Assembly (NCBI RefSeq): GCF_014698035.1
Contig: NZ_JACJSF010000046.1
Span: 1-59,156 of the forward strand
DNA: 59,156 nucleotides
Reading direction: 5' to 3'
From: Desmonostoc muscorum FACHB-395
GTDB taxonomy: Bacteria > Cyanobacteriota > Cyanobacteriia > Cyanobacteriales > Nostocaceae
This document shows positions 17,455 to 26,433 of this stretch, piece by piece. The notes beneath the pieces were generated by a model that did no database searches, was not told the DNA's origin, and saw only the letters and a program-made list of their open reading frames with translations. Made by a program: the position numbers and the translations under genes. Each line of letters opens with the position of its first letter. The stretch's first letter is position 1.

Positions 17455-20400
17455 ATGAAGAACGAGTCAACGTCAGCAAGCAACGCCGACGTAAATTTCC
17501 TTATCGGCGGGGGTGAAATGGGTGCTAGGATGCGAGAATGGGACTGGTCAAAAAGCTCCCTTGGTCCAACACAGCAGTGGCCACAGAGTTTAAAGACTGC
17601 CGTGCGAATTATGCTGACTTGCCGCCAACCCATGTTTGTTTGGTGGGGCGAAGAACTCATAAACCTTTATAATGACCCTTATAAGGCTATTATTGGCGGC
17701 AAACATCCAGAAGCACTTGGTCAGCCAGCTTCCTGCGTGTGGCGGGAAATATGGGATCAGGTTGGCCCGCGAGCAGAATCAGCGATGTTGAAGAACGAGG
17801 GTACTTATGACGAAGCGCTGCTGCTAATTATGGAGCGCAACGGCTATCCAGAAGAAACCTATTATACTTTTTCATACAGCCCAGTTCCTAATGACCAGGG
17901 CGACACAGGCGGGATAATCTGTGCCAATACAGACGACACTCAGCGCATTATTGGTGAACGTCAGTTAGCACTTTTGCGCGAACTAGCGGCTAGGACGGCA
18001 GACGCGCGGACATTCGATCAAGCCTGTACACTAAGTGCAAATTGTCTGGAAAGCAACCCTTACGATTTGCCTTTCGCAATGATTTATCTGGTTGATCCAG
18101 ATCAGCAACAAGTTTTTCTGGCTGGAACATGCCGCATCGGGCAGAATCATGTAGCAGCACCTGAAATAGTCGATCTCGATTCTGATTGCGTTTGGCCCTT
18201 TGCGGAAGTGATCGAAACGCATCAGGCAAAACTAATTTCTGATTTGGAAGTGTCTTTTAGTAGCTTACCCTGTGGTGTTTGGGAGCGATCGCCCCATCAA
18301 GCGATCGCAGTACCAATTGCAGCATCCGGTAAGACGGGAAAAGCTGGTATATTAATTGCTGGGTTGAATCCCTTCAGGTTATTCGACGATAACTATAGAA
18401 GATTCATTGATTTAGTTGCGGCTCAAATTGCAGCCAGTATTGCCAACGCCCAAGCTTACGAGGAAGAACGCAAACGCGCCGAAGCCTTGGCAGAAATTGA
18501 TCGCGCTAAAACTGTATTTTTCAGCAACGTCAGCCACGAGTTTCGTACCCCTCTAACCCTGATGTTGGGGCCATTAGAGGAAACCTTAGCTAATTGTGCC
18601 AGCCTACTGCCAGCCCACGAACGAGAGCAGTTAGAAATGGTACAACGGAATGGACTCCGCCTGCTAAAACTAGTTAACAGTCTGCTAGATTTCTCGCGCA
18701 TCGAAGCCGGACGGGTTCAAGCTTCTTATGAACCCACCGATCTGGCCACTTTCACCGCAGAACTAGCTAGTGTATTTCGTTCAGCAGTAGAACGCGCAAG
18801 GATGGAATTATCAGTCAATTGTCCTTCCCTTCCAGCACCAGTGTATGTAGATCGGGAAATGTGGGAAAAGATTGTTCTTAACCTGCTCTCGAATGCCTTC
18901 AAGTTCACGATGACTGGAAAAATCGCGGTAAGCTTGCAGTGGGCAAACGACCATATTGAGTTTGCAGTCAAAGACACAGGAATCGGTATCCCAGCAGAAG
19001 AAATTCCCCATCTTTTTAAACGATTCCACCGCGTCAAAGGGGCGCAAGGACGAACTTTTGAAGGATCAGGAATTGGATTATCACTGGTGCAAGAATTGGT
19101 GCAAATGCATGGTGGAACAGTCAAAGTAACCAGTGTTCTAGGAGCAGGTAGTTGCTTTACTGTATCAATTCCAACGGGATATGCTCATTTACCTCCGGCC
19201 CGGATTAGCGCCCCTCGAACCTTAGCTTCAACTGCATTAGGTACAACCCCTTATCTAGAAGAAGCTCTGCGTTGGCTACCCGAAGAAGGGAATAGGGAAC
19301 AGGGAATAGGGAATAGGGAGGAATCTTACCTGTCACCTGTCACCTATAACCTGTCACCTTCTTCTCCCCGAATTCTGCTGGCTGATGATAACGCAGATAT
19401 GCGCGATTATGTCAAACGGCTGTTAAGTCAGCAGTATGAGGTGGAATCAGTGGCGGACGGTTTAGCGGCTTTGGATTCTGCCCGTGGGCGTGTCCCAGAT
19501 TTGGTATTGACGGACGTAATGATGCCTGGATTAGATGGCTTTGGACTACTGCAAGAATTACGGGCCAATCCGCAAACGAAAAAAGTTCCCATCATTCTGC
19601 TGTCAGCGCGGGCGGGGGAAGAGGCACGGGTGGAAGGTTTAGAAGCGGGAGCCGATGATTACTTAATTAAACCGTTCTCGGCTCGGGAATTGTTAGCACG
19701 GGTGGAGGCAGCCCTAAAAATGGCTCGTCTCCGTGAGGAGGCAATGCAACGAGAGCAAGGGCTACGCATTGAAGCTGAGGTGGCAAAAGCACACTTAGAA
19801 ACTGTCCTCGCTGGCATCCAAGACCAATTTTTTGTGTTGGATCGGGAGTGGCGTTATACCTTTGTCAACGATCGCGTCGCAGAAGTTATGGGCATCGAAA
19901 AGGAAGAGTTGCTAGATCGAATCATTTGGGAAGTGTTTCCAGATGTGGTCAAAAGCGAGTTTTATACCCAGGTTCATCGGGCGATGGCAGAACAGACGGT
20001 TGTTCAGTTTGAATACTTTTATCCTGCTTGGCAACGTTGGTTTGAGAATCGCGTCTACCCCTTTGGTGAAGGAGTAAGCATTTTTACTACAGAGATCAGC
20101 GATCGCAAACAGGCAGAGAAAGCACTTCGTGAAAGCGAAGAACAGTTCCGCAATATGGCTGACAATGCCCCCTTTATGGTTTGGGTAACAGATACCAATA
20201 ACTATTGCACCTATCTGAGCAAAAGCTGGTATGACTTTACCGGTCAAAGGGAAGAAACGAGTCTGGGATTTGGCTGGTTGAACGCCGTACATCCAGAAGA
20301 TTACGATGAGGTTAGGAATATTTTTCTGGAAGCTAGCAAGCGTTGTGAGCCTTTCCGTATGGAGTACCGCTTGCACCGCAAAGATGGCGAGTATCGCTGG

Positions 20401-21690
20401 ACGATCGATGCTGCTAATCCTTGGTTTGGGGTGGACGGTCAATTTAAAGGTTACATTGGCTCAGTGATTGACATTACCGAACGCAAGACAGCAGAAGCCG
20501 AACGCGATCGCCTCCTGGAACTTGAGCAAGCTGCTAGAACTGAAGCCGAAACAGCCAACCGGATTAAAGATGAGTTTTTGGCGGTGCTTTCCCATGAATT
20601 GCGATCGCCTCTCAATCCCATTCTTGGTTGGGCAAGACTCTTACAAACCCGTGAATTTCAGCCAGCAGAGATCAAAAAAGCGATTGCAACCATCGAGCGA
20701 AATGCTAAATTACAAGCTCAACTCATTGAAGATTTGCTTGATGTTTCTCGGATCTTACAAGGCAAGCTTAACCTGAAGATGTTTCCCGTCAACCTAGTAC
20801 TGGTGATTGAGGCGGGATTGGAGACAGTACGTTTGGCAGCAGAGGCTAAAGATATTCAAATTCAGACAATGCTAGATGCTTCTTTGGGGCAGGTTTTGGG
20901 TGATTCCGATCGCTTACAACAAGTAATCTGGAATCTGTTATCAAATGCCGTCAAATTCACTCCTGAAGAAGGAAAAATTAATATTCAACTAGAACGCATT
21001 GATTCTCAAGCTCAGATTACCGTCAGCGATACAGGTAAAGGGATCAGCCCTGAATTTCTCCCTCATGTATTTGAATATTTTCGTCAAGCTGATGGCACAA
21101 CAACCCGAAGGTTTGGTGGTTTGGGGTTAGGATTAGCAATTGTCCGTCATTTGATAGAACTACATGGTGGCAGGATTTGGGCAGAAAGTTTAGGGGAAGG
21201 GCAAGGAGCTATTTTTAGAGTTAGGCTACCCCTGATCAAAAAAGAGTTAACCTCAAAACAACAGATAAACATTGATCCTTTAAATGCTTCTTCTACAACT
21301 GAAATTCTTACAGGCATTCAAATATTAGTTGTAGACGATGACGATGATACCCGTGAGTTTCATACATTTGTCCTAGAACAGGCTGGGGCAAATGTAATTG
21401 CTGTAGCATCAGCAAAAGAAGCACTGCAAGCATTGGCAGAGTCAGAACCAGATATTTTGCTCAGTGATATTGGAATGCCAGAGACAGATGGCTATATGCT
21501 AATGCGCCAAATTAGAGCATTGCAACTAAAGCAAGCTAAACAGATTCCCGCGATCGCTTTAACTGCTTATGCGGGAGAAATCAACCAGCAACAAGCGATC
21601 GCATCAGGATTTCAAAGGCATCTGTCTAAACCCGTTGAACCAGATGAGTTAGTCAAGGCAATTGCAACTCTGATTGGTAGGAATGGCTGA
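17455..21690 (+). CDS. Tandem hybrid histidine kinase with two kinase cores
   Basis: About 1411 residues; numbers below count from an alternative ATG at 17434. The ATG at 17455 is preferred because GAGAGGA lies just before it. Order: PAS-like (35-175), GAF (180-345), HisKA (H368, SNVSHEFRTPL), HATPase, receiver (D694), PAS, PAS (about 780-1025), a second HisKA (H1054, LSHELRSPLN), a second HATPase (VKFTPEEG, GLGLAIV), and a final receiver (D1345). Two complete kinase modules and two receivers in one soluble chain imply internal phosphorelay. The GAF lacks the bilin cysteine motif. Between the first HATPase and receiver is a linker coded by a short tandem repeat (see 19285-19365). Confidence 0.9.
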   Translation: MKNESTSASNADVNFLIGGGEMGARMREWDWSKSSLGPTQQWPQSLKTAVRIMLTCRQPMFVWWGEELINLYNDPYKAIIGGKHPEALGQPASCVWREIWDQVGPRAESAMLKNEGTYDEALLLIMERNGYPEETYYTFSYSPVPNDQGDTGGIICANTDDTQRIIGERQLALLRELAARTADARTFDQACTLSANCLESNPYDLPFAMIYLVDPDQQQVFLAGTCRIGQNHVAAPEIVDLDSDCVWPFAEVIETHQAKLISDLEVSFSSLPCGVWERSPHQAIAVPIAASGKTGKAGILIAGLNPFRLFDDNYRRFIDLVAAQIAASIANAQAYEEERKRAEALAEIDRAKTVFFSNVSHEFRTPLTLMLGPLEETLANCASLLPAHEREQLEMVQRNGLRLLKLVNSLLDFSRIEAGRVQASYEPTDLATFTAELASVFRSAVERARMELSVNCPSLPAPVYVDREMWEKIVLNLLSNAFKFTMTGKIAVSLQWANDHIEFAVKDTGIGIPAEEIPHLFKRFHRVKGAQGRTFEGSGIGLSLVQELVQMHGGTVKVTSVLGAGSCFTVSIPTGYAHLPPARISAPRTLASTALGTTPYLEEALRWLPEEGNREQGIGNREESYLSPVTYNLSPSSPRILLADDNADMRDYVKRLLSQQYEVESVADGLAALDSARGRVPDLVLTDVMMPGLDGFGLLQELRANPQTKKVPIILLSARAGEEARVEGLEAGADDYLIKPFSARELLARVEAALKMARLREEAMQREQGLRIEAEVAKAHLETVLAGIQDQFFVLDREWRYTFVNDRVAEVMGIEKEELLDRIIWEVFPDVVKSEFYTQVHRAMAEQTVVQFEYFYPAWQRWFENRVYPFGEGVSIFTTEISDRKQAEKALRESEEQFRNMADNAPFMVWVTDTNNYCTYLSKSWYDFTGQREETSLGFGWLNAVHPEDYDEVRNIFLEASKRCEPFRMEYRLHRKDGEYRWTIDAANPWFGVDGQFKGYIGSVIDITERKTAEAERDRLLELEQAARTEAETANRIKDEFLAVLSHELRSPLNPILGWARLLQTREFQPAEIKKAIATIERNAKLQAQLIEDLLDVSRILQGKLNLKMFPVNLVLVIEAGLETVRLAAEAKDIQIQTMLDASLGQVLGDSDRLQQVIWNLLSNAVKFTPEEGKINIQLERIDSQAQITVSDTGKGISPEFLPHVFEYFRQADGTTTRRFGGLGLGLAIVRHLIELHGGRIWAESLGEGQGAIFRVRLPLIKKELTSKQQINIDPLNASSTTEILTGIQILVVDDDDDTREFHTFVLEQAGANVIAVASAKEALQALAESEPDILLSDIGMPETDGYMLMRQIRALQLKQAKQIPAIALTAYAGEINQQQAIASGFQRHLSKPVEPDELVKAIATLIGRNG
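19285..19365 (+). repeat. Short tandem repeat translated inside the hybrid kinase
   Basis: GAATAGGGAACAGGGAATAGG-like units (7-8 bp) are followed by CACCTGTCACCT-like units. Both are typical intergenic repeats of this genome, yet here they stay in frame and encode a linker of about 27 residues rich in N, R, E, S and P between the HATPase and first receiver. Confidence 0.7.
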
Positions 21691-22005
21691 GTTCCTAACA
21701 AGCAGGGGGCAGGGGGCAGGGGGACAAGGGGAGAGGGGGGAGTGTGGGGAGAGAGGGGAGTGTGGGGAGCCAGATTTCTTCCCCATCCTCCCACACCTCC
21801 CACACCTCCCACACCTCCCACACCTCCCACACCTCCCACACCTCCCACACCTCCCACACCTCCCACACCTTCCTCAGACAAAGGTTTCACGTTTTCTTAG
21901 TGACATTCGGGACAGGGGGAAAGACACTACAGTTCAGATAAGACCAAAAGACTTGTAGAGACGGCGATTTATCGCGTCTCAAAAACCCAAATTTTTGCCT
22001 TATGA
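21691..22005. other. Repeat-filled gap between convergent kinase operons
   Basis: The left half is a G-rich repeat tract (about 21700-21775), then comes the 9-bp tandem array, then a degenerate copy of the AGAGACGCGATTAATCGCG palindrome class near 21957-21980. Overlapping frames on both strands code only for Gly-Gly-Val or His-Leu-Pro repeats and are artefacts of the 9-bp period. Confidence 0.6.
21787..21867. repeat. Nine perfect tandem copies of a 9-bp unit
   Basis: The unit CCTCCCACA is repeated nine times without a mismatch. It lies between the convergent 1418-residue kinase and the regulator of the bacteriophytochrome. Perfect identity suggests recent slippage, and copy number is likely to vary between strains. 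Confidence 0.9.
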
Positions 22006-22479
22006 CTAATCCTCTAGGAAATCAGGCAGCGTTGTCACTTCAAACCAATATTCCACTAGCATCTGAATATCTCGTTTCAGTTGAGCAAAATTGATTGGCT
22101 TAACAATATAGCTGTTGACACCGTATTGATAACATACTTCAATATCTTTGGGATTGTTAGAGGTAGTAAACACCACCACCGGAATCATTTTTAAGCTGTC
22201 ATCCTGTTTAATCCGGCGCAACACTTCTCGTCCATCGGTTCCGGGCAGGTTCAAATCAAGGACAATCAAGCCGGGACGGGGCGCACTTTCGCGCTCAATA
22301 TACCTGCCAGTCCGATAAAGAAATGCTAAGGCTTGTTCCCCATTCACACACCGTTGGATGGCGATCGCAACGGAAGATCGCCCTAGAAATCTTTGCAGTG
22401 CCTCAAAGTCTTCGTTGCTATCCTCCACAATTAAAAGTACGGGCGTTTGCTGGATTGGGGAGACTGAAATACGAGTCAT
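22006..22479 (-). CDS. Response regulator partner of the bacteriophytochrome
   Basis: A 157-residue single-domain receiver: LLIVEDSNED near residues 16-25, acceptor D75 in LIVLDLNLPG, a TTSNNPKD switch segment, and SYIVKPINF with the conserved lysine. Its C-terminal extension MLVEYWFEVTTLPDFLED is the kind seen in Rcp1/RcpB regulators. The ATG overlaps the stop of the bacteriophytochrome gene by 4 bp (22476-22479), so the two are very probably translationally coupled and form a cognate pair. Confidence 0.93.
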   Translation of the reverse strand: MTRISVSPIQQTPVLLIVEDSNEDFEALQRFLGRSSVAIAIQRCVNGEQALAFLYRTGRYIERESAPRPGLIVLDLNLPGTDGREVLRRIKQDDSLKMIPVVVFTTSNNPKDIEVCYQYGVNSYIVKPINFAQLKRDIQMLVEYWFEVTTLPDFLED

Positions 22480-24740
22480 CTATTTGCCTCCGCCGACAGG
22501 GTAAAGTAAAATGTGCTGCCAAGAGTTGGGATAGATTCCACCCAAATTCTACCACCGTGCCGTTCTACAATTTTGCGGGCAATGGTTAACCCTACGCCAG
22601 TCCCACCTCCAAAGTCGTCCCGCCCATGTAAGCGGCGGAAGATTTGAAAGATTTTGTCAAGATGTTCTTCTAAAATGCCAATGCCGTTATCACGAACGTA
22701 GAAAGTCAGAGAAGTGGGAGAAATTTTGCTTTCGCCATTTCCTTCAACGCAACCAATTTCAACCCACTTTTGGGGTTTATCATTGTACTTAATGGCGTTG
22801 CTGATTAGGTTGCTGAAGAGTTCATTAATCTGAGCGCGATCGCATTGAACGCTTCTTAGAGGTTGAGGAATGCGAAACTCGACTTCGCTTTGGGGTCGGG
22901 CCATGGTCAAAGTGCCGATTACCTGTTGCACTACGTCATTCAGATTCACTGGTTGCCGAATCAGTTCGGCGCGTCCCAAGCGGGAGAAATGGAGGAGTGA
23001 GTTGATCAAGTCTTCCATTCGCTGCGTCAGACGCACCAGAGTTTGGAGTTTGGCAATTCCATTGTCATCCAATACGTCTGCATAGTCTTCCATTAAAAAG
23101 TTGGCATAATTGTGAATGCCCCGCAGAGGTTCTTTCAGGTCATGAGAGGCAACGTAGGCAAAGGAATCGAGTTCTTCGTTACTCCGTTGTAATTCAAAAT
23201 TCATCGATGCTAGTTTGTCTGCTTGGCGCAACACAACACCCACAACCAGGCTTCGCAGTTCAGTAACCGCTTCAACTTCGCAAGGTTTCCAAGGTAGGGC
23301 ACATCCTTTCACTGTTTCTTGCCACAATGCAAAAGATTTGCGAGGAGACATCCGTAAACTGCCATCTGAGAAAACTTCTACAGGTTTGTTGGGGTTGCCG
23401 CCCCAATTTACGCTTTGAATTACTTCTGGACGAAACCAGAGAATGTAATTGTGATGAACTCTAGAAATTTCTAGGGCTAACACTCCACTGGCGATCGCTT
23501 GATATGACTCGGCGGCAGGATAATTTTTCGTGAGCGATCGCGTCTCAAACAAGTTATGATAAAGACGCAGTTTAATCCAATCAAGTAAGGCATGAACCTC
23601 TTCTTCAGAGGGTGTTTTACCCACTCGAATACACTGGTCGCCACTGCATATCGCCGCTCCCGTGGCTGTAACCAGATTAAGTAATTGAGATTTTAGTTGC
23701 ACCATACCATCCAGGTAATACTCAGCCTGAGATAACTCTTCAACAAATTGAGTTTGCAATGATTTCAATTGGCTTTTGTAATCAATGTCTTCACTCGCTT
23801 CTTTGTTTGCCAGTTCCACAGACATCACCTGTCCAATGAACTCGCACACAGTGCGAATATTGTAAGAAATATATTTGGGCGAAGAATGATGACAGGCAAT
23901 CAATCCCCAAAGCTTTTTTTCGTGCATCAGAGAAATAGACATAGAGGCAGTAACGCCCATATTTTGCAGATACTCTAGATGAATTGGAGAAACACTCCGC
24001 AACACCGATAGACTCAGATCGAGTGGTTGATTTGTCAAAGGATTGTTCGCTGGAATTAAGGTGACAGGCTGGTAACTGGCATCTGGAATTAGCCGCAGCC
24101 AGTTAAGAGTGTATAGCTGTCGGGCTTGCTTGGGAATGTCAGAGGGTGGATAGTGCAAGTCCAGATAGGGCGTTTCCTGATTGGTGTCTTCAGCGATGAC
24201 GCTGCCTGCCCCTTCTTGATCAAATTTATAGACCATGACGCGTTCAAAGCCAGTAATTCGCCGGACTTCTGTCACCACAATCTGGCACATTTTCAGTAGT
24301 GTGGGTGCTTTTTGAATGCGGGTTATTGTTCCTCTTACCTGTTGATAAAAGTTAAAAAAGCTTATTTGTCCCTTCGCTTGTTTCGGCTCCAATTCCAGAA
24401 TAATGATATTATCTAAACGATGTACAATACCATCAAAATAGATTGATTTGTTTAGGCGCTTAATAGACAAATTGAGGGGATTGATGCTCTCGAAATCTTC
24501 CGCCAGACATTGTTGAATCAGCTTAATCTGCTTGACATTGAATAAGTAGGACAGAGGCTTGCCCAGCAATTCTTCTGGTTGACGGGCAACAACTTCCTGG
24601 CTATTGCTACTTACCTGAATGATTTCCAGGGTGGGAGCTTGCAAAACCAGTAAAACTCCGTGAGGCTGGATCAGATTTGGAATGTGGATCGGTTCGCGAT
24701 CGCAGTTCGTTAAATCAATCGTTTCATCAGTTATTCTCAA
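22476..24740 (-). CDS. Bacteriophytochrome-type histidine kinase
   Basis: A 754-residue red/far-red photoreceptor kinase: PAS (about 10-115), GAF (about 140-315), PHY (about 330-505), HisKA with H533 (SHDLKEPLRG), HATPase (GTGVGLTIARKIVERHGG). The GAF contains DIP and the VSPIHLEYLQNMGV segment, in which the cysteine used by plant and Cph1 phytochromes is isoleucine. Instead C13 in LTNCDREPIHIP is in the position used by bacteriophytochromes to bind biliverdin. Translation probably starts at a TTG (24740) with AGGAG nine bases upstream. It resembles the BphP/CphB type of heterocystous cyanobacteria. The overlapping downstream gene is its likely regulator. Confidence 0.92.
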   Translation of the reverse strand: MRITDETIDLTNCDREPIHIPNLIQPHGVLLVLQAPTLEIIQVSSNSQEVVARQPEELLGKPLSYLFNVKQIKLIQQCLAEDFESINPLNLSIKRLNKSIYFDGIVHRLDNIIILELEPKQAKGQISFFNFYQQVRGTITRIQKAPTLLKMCQIVVTEVRRITGFERVMVYKFDQEGAGSVIAEDTNQETPYLDLHYPPSDIPKQARQLYTLNWLRLIPDASYQPVTLIPANNPLTNQPLDLSLSVLRSVSPIHLEYLQNMGVTASMSISLMHEKKLWGLIACHHSSPKYISYNIRTVCEFIGQVMSVELANKEASEDIDYKSQLKSLQTQFVEELSQAEYYLDGMVQLKSQLLNLVTATGAAICSGDQCIRVGKTPSEEEVHALLDWIKLRLYHNLFETRSLTKNYPAAESYQAIASGVLALEISRVHHNYILWFRPEVIQSVNWGGNPNKPVEVFSDGSLRMSPRKSFALWQETVKGCALPWKPCEVEAVTELRSLVVGVVLRQADKLASMNFELQRSNEELDSFAYVASHDLKEPLRGIHNYANFLMEDYADVLDDNGIAKLQTLVRLTQRMEDLINSLLHFSRLGRAELIRQPVNLNDVVQQVIGTLTMARPQSEVEFRIPQPLRSVQCDRAQINELFSNLISNAIKYNDKPQKWVEIGCVEGNGESKISPTSLTFYVRDNGIGILEEHLDKIFQIFRRLHGRDDFGGGTGVGLTIARKIVERHGGRIWVESIPTLGSTFYFTLSAEANR

Positions 24741-24921
24741 CTTCTCAAACTCCTGGTTATAACTCTGAATTGGGTATTGGATATTGGGAAGATTTAAATA
24801 TGAGTGAAAACGGAGATTTACTAAAAAATATTGATAATAAAAATTATTTCTTTTTAACTAGTTTAGCTGTTTAATTATATTTAAATTCCTAAATAACTTA
24901 CACTAAAAAGTCTGGCTTCTA

Positions 24922-25152
24922 TTATTCGCTTAATGTTTCAATTAACAAATCCACCTGCTGCTGTCGCTGCTGCAAAAAACTTTCACACTGACGCAAATAC
25001 TCAACAGCACTGGCAAATTGGTCAAACACCGCTTCCAATTCTAACTCACCCGCCTCAATGCGAGTAATAATTCCCTCTATTTCAGCAACCTTCGCCTCAT
25101 AATTCCAACCTTCCATCGAATCAGAACTAGAAGCACTTTTACGTTTAACCAT
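24922..25152 (-). CDS. xseB: Exodeoxyribonuclease VII small subunit
   Basis: A 76-residue helical protein. The segment EAKVAEIEGIITRIEAGELE followed by LEAVFDQFASAVEYLRQCE is the family signature. It forms an oligomer with XseA that degrades single-stranded DNA from both ends. The N-terminus is basic and serine-rich. It lies 42 bp downstream of xseA on the same strand, the usual order, but the ancestral overlap appears to have been broken by a 17-bp duplication. Confidence 0.93.
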   Translation of the reverse strand: MVKRKSASSSDSMEGWNYEAKVAEIEGIITRIEAGELELEAVFDQFASAVEYLRQCESFLQQRQQQVDLLIETLSE

Positions 25153-25180
25153 TAATTTTTCCGTGTCCTCTGCGCCTCTG

Positions 25181-25214
25181 CGGTTCGTTTACTTCTACGG
25201 TTCGTTTACTTCTA
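25181..25214. repeat. 17-bp tandem duplication at the xseA stop codon
   Basis: CGGTTCGTTTACTTCTA occurs twice in direct tandem (25181-25197 and 25198-25214). On the minus strand the second copy supplies the TAG stop of xseA. With one copy the frame would run on and end inside the xseB start region. Confidence 0.85.
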
Positions 25215-26430
25215 CAACCTTCACTCTAACCCCACCCTGCCCCAACTGAATCAACAAATCTTCTCCCACAGCCAACTCCTTTGCCGAACGAGCGATCGCC
25301 CCATCTTCCCTTCTCACCACCGCATAACCACGCTGTAACACCGCTTTCGGGTCAAGACTAGCCAACTTTTGCCGCAATAATTCTAAATACTGCGCCGCTT
25401 GCTGCGATCGCCCCATCGTAATTTGCACCAAATGCTGACGCTTCCAAGTTAGCTTTTCCACCTCCTGCTGCACTTGCCGATCTAACCGCAAACGTCGCAA
25501 ACGATTCCGTAATCCTTGCAGTTTATTCTCAGCATTTTCCCCAGAGTCATGCACCGCCTCATATAAAGCCACAACTCGCTGCCGATGCTCAGTATACAAC
25601 TCTGAAAGTGCCGGTACAACTCTTTCTGCTGCCGCCGTCGGTGTATGCACACAGACATCTGCAACTAAATCCGCCAAAGATTCATCTCTTTGATGTCCGA
25701 TACCAGTAATTATCGGAATAGAACAACTAGCAAGCGATCGCACCACTCGTTCATCATTAAAGCAAGCCAATTCTTCCACCGCGCCGCCACCCCGCGATAA
25801 AATTAGCACTTCGGCGCGTCCATCTTTTTCCACTCGCTCAATTGCTTTAACGATAGATTCAGGTGCTTGCTCACCTTGTACTGTCGCCGGAGAAAATAAA
25901 ACGTGTAAACCTGGATACCTTTGCTTGAGGGTTTTTTGAATATCACCCCAAGCAGCAGCCGTTGGGGAAGTGACAACAGCGATCGTTTGGGGGTGGATGG
26001 GGAGCGATCGCTTTCTTTGCGCGTCGAACAATCCCTCAGCCAGCAAGCGATTTTTTAGTTTTTGATAGCGCAACGCCTGTAAACCAACACCAGCAGGTAA
26101 AGTCTGCCAAACTGATAACTGATACTCTCCCCGTTGTGGATATAGGCGAATACTACCCAAAATAATTATTTGCTCACCAGCAACTGGCATTTGGGCAAGT
26201 TTTGGCAATTGGCTATTCCATACCACACATTTAATGCCGGCGGTGCGATCGGGATCTTGCAGTGTAAAAAATAAACCGCTGCGATGGTGGTTAGCACTAG
26301 AAACTTCGCCAGTTACCCAAACTTGCCGCAATTGTTCATCTTGCTCTAACAGCAAGCGAATATAGTCAGTTAATCCAGAAACTGAAAGCCCTGTATCAAT
26401 AATCAGAGAGTTGGGAAGGTCGAAAGTCAT
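25195..26430 (-). CDS. xseA: Exodeoxyribonuclease VII large subunit
   Basis: A 411-residue catalytic subunit of exonuclease VII. The N-terminal OB-fold DNA-binding domain covers about residues 10-110 (VWVTGEVSSANHHRSGLFFT). The nuclease domain has the conserved PIHPQTIAVVTSPTAAAWGD, ILSRGGGAVEELACFNDE and PIITGIGHQRDESLADLVAD segments, and a long coiled coil follows before the C-terminal strand (VLQRGYAVVRREDG). I prefer the ATG at 26430 to the TTG just upstream. It acts in mismatch repair and in removing single-stranded DNA. xseB follows 42 bp downstream. Confidence 0.95.
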   Translation of the reverse strand: MTFDLPNSLIIDTGLSVSGLTDYIRLLLEQDEQLRQVWVTGEVSSANHHRSGLFFTLQDPDRTAGIKCVVWNSQLPKLAQMPVAGEQIIILGSIRLYPQRGEYQLSVWQTLPAGVGLQALRYQKLKNRLLAEGLFDAQRKRSLPIHPQTIAVVTSPTAAAWGDIQKTLKQRYPGLHVLFSPATVQGEQAPESIVKAIERVEKDGRAEVLILSRGGGAVEELACFNDERVVRSLASCSIPIITGIGHQRDESLADLVADVCVHTPTAAAERVVPALSELYTEHRQRVVALYEAVHDSGENAENKLQGLRNRLRRLRLDRQVQQEVEKLTWKRQHLVQITMGRSQQAAQYLELLRQKLASLDPKAVLQRGYAVVRREDGAIARSAKELAVGEDLLIQLGQGGVRVKVVEVNEP

Positions 26431-26433
26431 CAA

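Noticed and set aside
17962..18480. GAF of the 1418-residue kinase as a bilin domain
   Set aside because: The PCH motif and DXCF motif are both missing; it looks like an ordinary GAF.
21787..21867. Possible CRISPR array
   Set aside because: Units are 9 bp with no spacers between them; no cas gene is visible anywhere in the window.
21612..21958. Frames coding for Gly-Gly-Val or His-Leu-Pro repeats
   Set aside because: They come from the 9-bp tandem array, whose period is a multiple of three and so stays open in several frames.
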